Shown one piece after another: positions 57,403 to 64,000 of a stretch of DNA of 64,000 bases. The stretch's first letter is position 1; each line of letters starts with the position of its first letter. Under the pieces are notes generated by a model. It did not search any database. It worked only from the letters and a program-made list of their open reading frames with translations, and was not told the DNA's origin. Where the stretch lies: positions 1 through 64,000 of the forward strand of contig JASLDF010000129.1 in the NCBI GenBank assembly GCA_030151635.1, in the 5' to 3' direction. This DNA comes from Bacteroides sp. Lineage in GTDB: Bacteria > Bacteroidota > Bacteroidia > Bacteroidales > Bacteroidaceae. A program made the translations under genes and the position numbers.

Positions 57403-58095
57403 TTAATCTCTTCTACCTACGAAAATCATAATATAGTAAATCAATGTAGCTAATGAACCCAAAGCTGCAACTACATAAGTGTAGGCTGCCGATTTTAAAG
57501 CACTAGTAGCATAGTCTTGTGTATGATTATCAGTAATACCGGCGCCTCTTAACCAAACTAGAGCTCTTTTACTAGCATCAATCTCAACAGGCAAGGTAAT
57601 GAAGCTAAACAGTGTAGTAAAACCAAACAATGCAATACCTAAGCCCAAAATAGCAGGAAACATCTCAATGGTTAAAACCCCAACTAATAATACCCACATT
57701 ACCCAATTTGAAGAGAATGCAACCACTGGCACCAATTTACTTCTTAGCGTTAACGGCGCATAAGCTTTAGCGTGTTGAACAGCATGTCCACATTCGTGTG
57801 CTGCAACAGCAGCAGCCATCACACTGTCACTTTGATAAACACCATCACTCAAGTTAACGGTTTTATCCATAGGATTATAATGATCTGTCAAACGTCCAGG
57901 AGTACAAATTACTTGAACATCATTGATTCCATTATCTTTTAGCATTTGTCGAGCTACATCTGCTCCAGTCATTCCATGACTGAGCGTTATTTTAGAATAT
58001 TTCTCAAATTTTCTTTTCAAATTATATTGAACTACCCAGCTAAGAATTGCGATTCCAATAAAGGTAATCCAAAAAAAGATTTGTGGATTTTGCAT
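57403..58095 (-). CDS. Membrane zinc metallopeptidase (YugP/Zn_peptidase_2 family)
   Basis: 230 residues: N-terminal membrane segment (about 7-23), the zinc motif AAHECGHAVQHA (HExxH within residues about 113-124), and two further membrane segments (about 143-180 and 203-224). Matches the PF04298 family. Substrate unknown; related B. subtilis YugP is likewise uncharacterised. Monocistronic. Confidence 0.92.
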   Translation of the reverse strand: MQNPQIFFWITFIGIAILSWVVQYNLKRKFEKYSKITLSHGMTGADVARQMLKDNGINDVQVICTPGRLTDHYNPMDKTVNLSDGVYQSDSVMAAAVAAHECGHAVQHAKAYAPLTLRSKLVPVVAFSSNWVMWVLLVGVLTIEMFPAILGLGIALFGFTTLFSFITLPVEIDASKRALVWLRGAGITDNHTQDYATSALKSAAYTYVVAALGSLATLIYYIMIFVGRRD

Positions 58096-58344
58096 ACTAA
58101 ATATTTTAATGTTTATAACTAATCACTAACAAATACTGTGCCCCAATTAAATAACTACATTATATGTCATAATTATATGCCAATAGAGTCATACTAAAAA
58201 AATGGTCACATTAAATTTTATGGGATAAAAATAGTGCTTTATATTAAGATTGCAAGAAATAAAGAGTAGTAGATTCACTTAAATATAGCTAGTTAACTTA
58301 ATTTATAGGCCAAGGAATTGTTATTCATTAATTCAGATAATAAA
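58096..58344. other. AT-rich intergenic region, no recognised feature
   Basis: Between the zinc peptidase start and the purA terminator. I see no ORF with support, no tRNA-like fold and no full promoter match on either strand. It must hold the promoter of the zinc peptidase gene on the - strand. Confidence 0.5.
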
Positions 58345-58378
58345 ATAGGGGTTGTTAGAATCATCCAACAACCCCTAT
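58345..58378 (-). terminator. Terminator of the fur-purA operon
   Basis: Perfect 12-base arms ATAGGGGTTGTT/AACAACCCCTAT (58345-58356, 58367-58378); in the - direction it is followed by TTTTATT. Confidence 0.87.
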
Positions 58379-58398
58379 AACAATTTATATTATATCAA

Positions 58399-59658
58399 CT
58401 ATCTTTCAATTGTTTGATCTCTATCAGGACCAACAGAAACAATTGAAATAGGTACTTCAAGCTCTCTTTCTAAAAAGTCAACATAAGCATTAAACTCTTC
58501 AGGAAACTCATCTTCCGATGTCATTTTTGTCATATCAGTCTTCCATCCTGGAATTTCAACATAGACAGGTTTCACGCCTTCAGTAATATCATAAGGCATG
58601 TAATCAAATTCTTGACCATTTATTTCGTAGGCAACGCAAGCTTTAATAGACTCAAATGAATCTAGAACATCACTTTTCATCATGATTAGTTTAGTCACTC
58701 CATTCACCATTACAGCATATTTAAGTGCTACTAAATCAATCCAACCACAACGACGTTTACGACCTGTTACAGCTCCGAATTCGCCACCAATCTGACCAAT
58801 TTTATCACCTACTTCGTCAAATAGTTCAGTTGGGAAAGGTCCTTCACCTACACGAGTACAATATGCTTTGAAGATACCAAAGACTTCACCAATGCGATTA
58901 GGAGCAATGCCCAAACCTGTACATGCACCAGCACAAACCGTATTCGATGAAGTTACAAAAGGGTAAGAACCAAAGTCAATATCCAACATCGTACCTTGAG
59001 CACCTTCACAAAGCACACTTTTTTCGTCTTTCAGATAATTATTGATTTCGTTCTCGCTATCAATAAAAGTAAATTCTTTTAAATATTCAATAGCAACAAA
59101 CCAATCTTTCTCCAATTGAGATAGGTCGTACGAGAAGTCTAAACCTTTAAGAATTGTCTCATGTTTATGCTTCAACGTATCGTATTTATATTGAAAGTTA
59201 TGATCAATATCACCCACACGTAACCCGTTACGACTGACTTTATCCGTATATGTTGGTCCAATCCCTTTACCTGTAGTTCCAACCTTTGCGTCTCCTTTTG
59301 CAGCTTCGTAAGCAGCATCTAAAATTCGATGTGTTGGTAAAATAAGATGCGTCTTCTTAGAAATATGAAGTCTATCTTTTAAATTGTGTCCAGCAGCTTC
59401 TAAATCTTTAGCTTCTGCCATAAATAAAGCTGGATCTAAGACAACACCATTCCCGATAATATTAACCTTGTCACCTTGGAAAATACCGGAAGGAATAGAG
59501 CGTAATACATACTTTTTACCTTCAAACTTCAATGTATGACCTGCATTAGGACCACCTTGAAAGCGTGCTACAACGTCGTACTTAGGAGTAAGAACATCTA
59601 CGATCTTACCTTTACCTTCATCTCCCCATTGTAACCCTAGTAATACATCTACTTTCAT
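58399..59658 (-). CDS. purA: Adenylosuccinate synthetase
   Basis: 419 residues. IMP + aspartate + GTP to adenylosuccinate, AMP branch of purine synthesis. Seen: GTP loop GLQWGDEGKGKIVD, QGGPNAGHTL, GIGPTYTDK, CEGAQGTMLDIDFGSYPFVTSS (in part EGAQGTMLDIDFG) and GRKRRCGWIDLVALKY. Six bases downstream of a Fur-family regulator in the same unit; that pairing recurs in Bacteroidales. Confidence 0.98.
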   Translation of the reverse strand: MKVDVLLGLQWGDEGKGKIVDVLTPKYDVVARFQGGPNAGHTLKFEGKKYVLRSIPSGIFQGDKVNIIGNGVVLDPALFMAEAKDLEAAGHNLKDRLHISKKTHLILPTHRILDAAYEAAKGDAKVGTTGKGIGPTYTDKVSRNGLRVGDIDHNFQYKYDTLKHKHETILKGLDFSYDLSQLEKDWFVAIEYLKEFTFIDSENEINNYLKDEKSVLCEGAQGTMLDIDFGSYPFVTSSNTVCAGACTGLGIAPNRIGEVFGIFKAYCTRVGEGPFPTELFDEVGDKIGQIGGEFGAVTGRKRRCGWIDLVALKYAVMVNGVTKLIMMKSDVLDSFESIKACVAYEINGQEFDYMPYDITEGVKPVYVEIPGWKTDMTKMTSEDEFPEEFNAYVDFLERELEVPISIVSVGPDRDQTIER

Positions 59659-59664
59659 TTTCTT

Positions 59665-60144
59665 TTAATGTTGTTTATTGTTGTGACTCTGTGCCTTGCT
59701 AGCACAATCTTTACATACACCATATAAATAGAGAGAGTAGTGAGTCAAATTAAAATCATCTTGCTTGGTGTCCTCAATAGCCACTTGCAATTTATCGCTT
59801 TTAAATTCGGTTATTTTACCACACTCCGTGCAAATTTGGTGGTGATGCGTCTCTCTATTGTAACTTCGCTCGTATTGTGAAGTATTGCCAAACTGATGTT
59901 TGATGATTAAACGAGCATCTAATAATAAGATTATTGTATTGTACAATGTGGCACGACTCACACTGTATTTATGCTCTTTATGCATTAAGCCATAGAGCAT
60001 ATCAATATCAAAATGCCCATCTATCGAGTATATGGTGTCAAGTATAGCATAGCGTTCAGGCGTTTTACGGTGTTTATTTACATTCAAATATTCCGTAAAT
60101 ATCTGTCTAACTACATCCTTAATATTTTGTTTATCCATATCCAT
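59665..60144 (-). CDS. Fur/PerR-family transcriptional regulator
   Basis: 159 residues. N-terminal winged helix (RYAILDTIYSIDGHFDIDMLYGLM, VSRATLYNTIILLLDARLI, seen in part as SRATLYNTI), then the metal-binding part with HHHQICTECGK and VCKDCASKA: two CxxC pairs (structural zinc) and a His cluster. Could be PerR (peroxide), Zur or Fur; the sequence alone does not decide. Met3 is an alternative start. Co-transcribed with purA (six-base gap). Confidence 0.88.
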   Translation of the reverse strand: MDMDKQNIKDVVRQIFTEYLNVNKHRKTPERYAILDTIYSIDGHFDIDMLYGLMHKEHKYSVSRATLYNTIILLLDARLIIKHQFGNTSQYERSYNRETHHHQICTECGKITEFKSDKLQVAIEDTKQDDFNLTHYSLYLYGVCKDCASKAQSHNNKQH

Positions 60145-60163
60145 ATAGGCAATGTTCCTTACA

Positions 60164-60171
60164 CAAAGGTA
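60164..60171 (-). promoter_or_regulatory. -7 element for fur-purA
   Basis: TACCTTTG on the - strand, 19 bases before the fur ATG; a weak TTTA -33 lies about 20 bases further upstream. Confidence 0.5.
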
Positions 60172-60206
60172 AGTATTTTCACTAGTAAAATAAAGAAATT
60201 CATCTT

Positions 60207-60878
60207 TTATAGATAGCTTGCTTCTTCTGAAACTGCACAGAAGAATGTCTTTCCAAATTCATTATTAGAATCTTCCAATGGCTCTAATGATGCCAGAATC
60301 AAATTCTTTGAATCTTCACCTTGCTCCATAAAGCTGATCGCCGCTAACTTAGCAGCATGTCTCAATTGAAAATTGTCCGATTGAGCAGCTACAGCCAATT
60401 GGTTTGCAAACTCTTCGGCAGCTCTTCCATTCATTTCAACTCCCCTTGGTAAAATTCTAGAAATAGTTAAGTAACCTATAGTTTGAATTAGTGGTTGCTC
60501 ATTGGCAATCCATACAAAAGACATATTAGGAGCATAAGGCATGTGCTGTAAAAGATTCATGCAAAGCATTTGTGCAATCTCAACATTAGGAGTCTGTTGC
60601 ACCCAGATAGCTGCAGTTTCCATGTCAAATTTATCTTTAGGATAAAGCATGGTAGCCAATATTTTACACTCTCTAATATTCTCAATCCACAACGATTCTG
60701 CAAGAGCAATATCTGGCTCATATTGAATCGCTATCTCTTTTATTCGTGGCATCTCAATACCAAAATTCAGTTTATACTCATCTAAACCTTTTTGGCGCAT
60801 ACTATGAGACACAGCCCCATTCATAAATGAACGGAACTGTGCCTTTATATTTTTAATTAATTCTGAAGTATTATTCAT
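60207..60878 (-). CDS. AlkD-like DNA alkylation repair protein
   Basis: 223 residues, all-helical, HEAT-like repeats of the DNA_alkylation family (PF08713): NFGIEMPRIKEIA, IRECKILATMLYPKDKFD and WIANEQPLIQTIGYLTISRI. AlkD members excise positively charged alkyl bases. The catalytic Asp/Trp set of characterised AlkD could not be placed with confidence, so activity is not assured. It follows the DPP III gene by 9 bases in one unit. Confidence 0.8.
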   Translation of the reverse strand: MNNTSELIKNIKAQFRSFMNGAVSHSMRQKGLDEYKLNFGIEMPRIKEIAIQYEPDIALAESLWIENIRECKILATMLYPKDKFDMETAAIWVQQTPNVEIAQMLCMNLLQHMPYAPNMSFVWIANEQPLIQTIGYLTISRILPRGVEMNGRAAEEFANQLAVAAQSDNFQLRHAAKLAAISFMEQGEDSKNLILASLEPLEDSNNEFGKTFFCAVSEEASYL

Positions 60879-60887
60879 TATCTAAAA

Positions 60888-62933
60888 TTAGTTATTCACT
60901 GATGGTAAAAATGAATAATCAGTTGAGTAACGTAACATTTGGTCTGCATAACCTTCAGTATAAGATACTACAACATCAGTAATTTCTCCTTTATCATTTG
61001 TTTTAGCTGTGTAAACTGGGTTTACAAAACCTTTATAAGGTGCTAAATTTAGAGCCTCAAAACGAGTCAAGATTTCTTCATGAAGTTTTGGGTCAACTTG
61101 AACTGCATATTGTTCTACAATATTTTTTGCTCCTTCAAAATCTCCAGTAGAACGAATACGTTGAATCTCTGCAAGTAAATCACCAAACAAAGTTCTTAGT
61201 TTGTTGTAATCATTAACAACTACATAAGTCTTGCCATTATCTTTCTTGACTAGTTCAACAACATTATCAGCTTTACCCTTTTCGAAAACCCATTTTGCAA
61301 TCAGTTGACGATTTCTCATGTGAGCTTCTTCTACAATATTACCCAATTCGATACGATTCAATTGAGTCATCAAACCATTCATCAAATAACTATAATATGC
61401 AGCTTTGAAAGCATCATCATTAGGTAATAAGCCTAACTCAACTAACTTATGATCTCCTAAATAATATAGACCAAACAAGTCAGCACGTGCTTCTTCAATC
61501 GTCGAACCATAAGCTTCTAAAGCATCTTCTCTGCCAGGCATAACTATACCCGACGCATGGCCCAAACACTCATGCAAATCAGTATGTAACTCATCAGTAT
61601 AGTCAGCATACTTATCAATCAAATCAAGTTCTACTTTTGAATAAACAAACTCTTCATTCAAGCCATTACCGTGAGATGCTTTGTTATAGGCATCAGTAAT
61701 ATTACCAATTGTAACAGATTTTGAGCCGTGCTCACTTCTAATCCAGTTTGCATTTGGTAAGTTAATTCCAATAGCAGTTGCAGGATATAAATCACCCGCA
61801 AGGATTGCAGCAGTAATAACTTTTGCAGATACACCCTTTACGTTTTTCTTCTTGAATTTATCTTCAGCAGGAGAATTGTCTTCAAACCACTGTGCATTTG
61901 AGCTAATGATATCTGTACGTTTTGTAGCCTCAAAATCTTTGAAGTTCACCAATGATTCCCAACTAGATTTCATGCCTAGAGGATCACCATACGATTCTGT
62001 AAATCCGTTTACAAAATCAACAGTCGAGTCTAAATCTTTAACCCATTGAATACAGTATTCATTGAAGTCTCTTAAATTACCAGTCTCATAGAAAGTAATT
62101 AACTTAGTAATTACACCTCTTTGAGTATCATTTTCAGCAACTTTAGAAGCTTCGTTTAACCAAAATACAATTGGCGTAAGTGCTTCAGAATACAAACCTC
62201 CAATTTTCCAGACCTTCTCCTTAACCACCCCATTCTCTTTAACCAAGCGGCTATTCATTCCATAAGGTATTGGAGCGTTGTCGTTAGGGTCTCTCATTTT
62301 ATTATAGAAATCCTTTGCTTCCTGACCAGTAACACCATCATAATAGTTTGCAGCCGAAGTTACAACCAAATCATCGCCAGCTGCTTGGTTGACACGTTTA
62401 GGCATTACAGTAGGGTCAAACATGACAGGAGCAATAATTCCATAAAAATCATCAATAGACTGACCTTCAACTAAAGGTAATTTTGCTTCCGCTCTACCCA
62501 ATGCTTCCTTAAAATAAGTTTTTGAAAACTCTGGTTGGAATTTTTCCATTCCGTAATGATGATGAATACCATTAGCAAACCAAACACGCTTAAGATAAAC
62601 CTCTAGTTTTTTAAACTCATCTGATTCTTTATTTTCATTAGGATTCGTATAAATAGCTTCCAAAGCTCTACGAATTCTCAAATTATATTTTCCATTTTGA
62701 TCGAACAAGATATCTCTACCCGATAATGCGGCTTGTGTCAAGTAATAAACAAGCTGTTTTTGTTGAAGAGGCAATTCTTCAAAACCAGGCACATCGTACC
62801 TCAATATCTGTAAATCGGCAAATTTTTCCACTTTATAATCTTTTATATGTTCATCCACATTAGTAGATGTTTTGGAACTGGTACATGCAGCCAATCCAAC
62901 TGCTGCAATAGCTATTAATGTGCACTTTTTCAT
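60888..62933 (-). CDS. Dipeptidyl peptidase III (M49 family) lipoprotein
   Basis: 681 residues: lipoprotein signal peptide (lipobox LAAC, Cys17). Zinc peptidase: the M49 HExxGH motif is HECLGHASG (His454 to His459), followed about 25 residues on by the Glu motif EEARADLFGLYYL. Cleaves dipeptides from the N terminus of small peptides. In Bacteroides these proteins are exported, unlike the eukaryotic cytosolic form. First gene of the unit with the AlkD-like protein. Confidence 0.95.
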   Translation of the reverse strand: MKKCTLIAIAAVGLAACTSSKTSTNVDEHIKDYKVEKFADLQILRYDVPGFEELPLQQKQLVYYLTQAALSGRDILFDQNGKYNLRIRRALEAIYTNPNENKESDEFKKLEVYLKRVWFANGIHHHYGMEKFQPEFSKTYFKEALGRAEAKLPLVEGQSIDDFYGIIAPVMFDPTVMPKRVNQAAGDDLVVTSAANYYDGVTGQEAKDFYNKMRDPNDNAPIPYGMNSRLVKENGVVKEKVWKIGGLYSEALTPIVFWLNEASKVAENDTQRGVITKLITFYETGNLRDFNEYCIQWVKDLDSTVDFVNGFTESYGDPLGMKSSWESLVNFKDFEATKRTDIISSNAQWFEDNSPAEDKFKKKNVKGVSAKVITAAILAGDLYPATAIGINLPNANWIRSEHGSKSVTIGNITDAYNKASHGNGLNEEFVYSKVELDLIDKYADYTDELHTDLHECLGHASGIVMPGREDALEAYGSTIEEARADLFGLYYLGDHKLVELGLLPNDDAFKAAYYSYLMNGLMTQLNRIELGNIVEEAHMRNRQLIAKWVFEKGKADNVVELVKKDNGKTYVVVNDYNKLRTLFGDLLAEIQRIRSTGDFEGAKNIVEQYAVQVDPKLHEEILTRFEALNLAPYKGFVNPVYTAKTNDKGEITDVVVSYTEGYADQMLRYSTDYSFLPSVNN

Positions 62934-62963
62934 ATTAATATTTTTTGTTTACTTCCATAAAAA

Positions 62964-63012
62964 TAAGAAGAATTAATTGCATGTAGAAATATCACACATT
63001 TAATTCTTCTTA
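62964..63012 (-). terminator. AT-rich hairpin, likely terminator of the AraC-type gene
   Basis: Perfect 13-base arms TAAGAAGAATTAA/TTAATTCTTCTTA (62964-62976, 63000-63012) with a 23-base loop; in the - direction it is followed by TTTTT. The stem is weak (few GC pairs), so it could equally lie in the DPP III leader. Confidence 0.5.
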
Positions 63013-63068
63013 ATGATCTATTTTTCCGATTTATTCGTTTCCTTCTTACATTTTAAATAAAAAATGCC

Positions 63069-63812
63069 CTATTTGTTTTTCTTGGTGATAATGATTGGAT
63101 TGAAAGGTGAAACCTCTTTTTTACGAGTTGGGGTAGGATTATTTTCATCATCAATTTCAACTAAATTCACTTTCCCCTTCCTAATAATAACAATCGGATT
63201 TGCATTATCATTTTCATTTAATGAAAATAAATGGTCGTCATTAACATCATCTAAAATCATATCTGACTGATAATTTCTTCCTTTCTTAACAATAACAATG
63301 GGGCTATTCGAAGGAGCGACATTAGGCTGTAATGAAGTATCAACTTCGCCTGACACATTATCCGCAACTTCGACAAAATGCCTGTCACGGTAAATCTTTG
63401 GAGTTTCTTTGACAAATTTCATGAATGCCATGTAAAAACATTGTCTAGTAGTGTAACCTACATATTCTCCAATTTCTTCAATTCTTAAAAAGTTAAACCT
63501 TGGATTACGTAATAATATCATTGCATCTTGTATGCGATAATAGTTTATTAGTTCCGAATAATTAACCCCAAACTTCATCTTTACAACTGCTGATATATAA
63601 CGAGTATTAGTTCCTAATTCACTCGCCAACATCTTAGCTGAAAATTCCGAATCCAGGTAACGTTGCTCAATGACAATTGTTTTGTAAATTAAGTTGAACA
63701 ACTTATCCATCGTATCAGGGCTAATCTTACCTGCATACTTATTGTTTGTTGTAACATTAAGCAAATTGTGTACACGAGCAGTAGTTTTTTTGTTAGTAGT
63801 TGAATCAGTCAT
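63069..63812 (-). CDS. AraC-type helix-turn-helix protein with threefold C-terminal repeat
   Basis: 247 residues from the ATG at 63812; a GTG 42 bases upstream is a possible alternative. Two helix-turn-helix units at about 50-155 (AKMLASELGTNTRYISAVV, then IGEYVGYTTRQCFYMAFMKF, seen in part as EYVGYTTRQCFYMAF). No ligand-binding or receiver domain. The last 80 residues carry three similar short stretches, NSPIVIVKKG, ANPIVIIRKG and FNPIIITKKN, separated by acidic Asn/Asp-rich linkers. The role of this tail is unknown. Neighbouring unit is DPP III-AlkD, with a hairpin between. The last 188 bases of the window upstream hold no other gene I can identify. Confidence 0.8.
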   Translation of the reverse strand: MTDSTTNKKTTARVHNLLNVTTNNKYAGKISPDTMDKLFNLIYKTIVIEQRYLDSEFSAKMLASELGTNTRYISAVVKMKFGVNYSELINYYRIQDAMILLRNPRFNFLRIEEIGEYVGYTTRQCFYMAFMKFVKETPKIYRDRHFVEVADNVSGEVDTSLQPNVAPSNSPIVIVKKGRNYQSDMILDDVNDDHLFSLNENDNANPIVIIRKGKVNLVEIDDENNPTPTRKKEVSPFNPIIITKKNK

Positions 63813-64000
63813 ATCAATACAGATTAGGTTGTTTTTGACTAGTAACTGCTGCACACCTATATGTTTCTTCTTTTATTACAACACAAGAACTATCCTTTTG
63901 TATCTCAAATATTTACAATTTGTTTAATCTTTAACATTCCTTTAAAATTAGAAATACTTGACAATACATTTCCCACACTAGAAATTTCGAATTGAAAAGC

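Overview
The window looks like chromosomal DNA of a low-GC member of the Bacteroidota, most likely order Bacteroidales. Three things point there. First, the gene content: a fused MurF-alanine racemase, a GSCFA-domain protein, DUF4837 and DUF4105 proteins, a periplasmic reg_prop-type hybrid sensor, DPP III (M49), a large SecA, and the block rpoN-type activator - lptE - TPR - secG. Second, the promoters: many genes are preceded by the Bacteroides-type -7 element TAnnTTTG, in three clear cases with a -33 TTTG 19-20 bases upstream. Third, Shine-Dalgarno signals are weak. I see no rRNA, tRNA, CRISPR array, transposase or phage gene. This is mostly core genome, and the less ordinary part is roughly 2.9-17.7 kb.

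Layout. 1-2.8 kb: 3' part of purL. 2.9-8.05 kb: a hybrid sensor/regulator translationally coupled to two half-size chromate-type transporters. 8.1-17.7 kb: two divergently oriented GHL10 family proteins flanking uvrA and a small outer-membrane/membrane gene pair, an ATP-grasp-like protein and an AAA ATPase. 17.7-21.3 kb: nifJ (pyruvate:ferredoxin oxidoreductase). 21.4-25.1 kb (-): GSCFA protein, murF-alr fusion and a previously easy-to-miss 42-residue membrane peptide, all overlapping. 25.3-30.1 kb: dxs-trkA-trkH. 30.1-31.9 kb (-): MFS transporter and PqqD-like protein. 32.0-38.0 kb (-): rlmN - DUF4837 lipoprotein - pdxA - sigma-54 activator - lptE - TPR - secG. 38.2-45.7 kb (-): coaX - outer-membrane protein - TPR - lptC - CNNM/CBS protein - ppiD-like chaperone. 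45.8-53.6 kb (+): DUF4105 protein, a degenerate alkaline-phosphatase-fold protein, secA, a lipoprotein and an acidic protein. 53.7-63.8 kb (-): groES-groEL, hisS, a zinc peptidase, fur-purA, DPP III-AlkD-like, and an AraC-type regulator.

Several blocks serve the envelope: LptC and LptE, SecA and SecG, PpiD-like chaperone, outer-membrane barrels, MurF-Alr, and DUF4105. The rest is central metabolism (PurL, PurA, NifJ, Dxs, PdxA, CoaX), K+ uptake, translation (HisS, RlmN) and protein folding.

Most interesting observations: (1) the hybrid regulator at 2971-6951 has lost the receiver phospho-acceptor Asp (Lys instead) and the main ATP-binding residues of its kinase domain, yet keeps its sensor and DNA-binding parts and is coupled to transporters; (2) a 42-residue single-membrane-segment ORF overlaps the murF-alr stop codon; (3) the alkaline-phosphatase-fold protein at 46950-48509 appears to lack its nucleophile and nearly all metal ligands; (4) a 59-base hairpin with a repeated GTCWGGGAGGT motif lies downstream of uvrA; (5) the AraC-type protein at the right edge carries a threefold C-terminal repeat.
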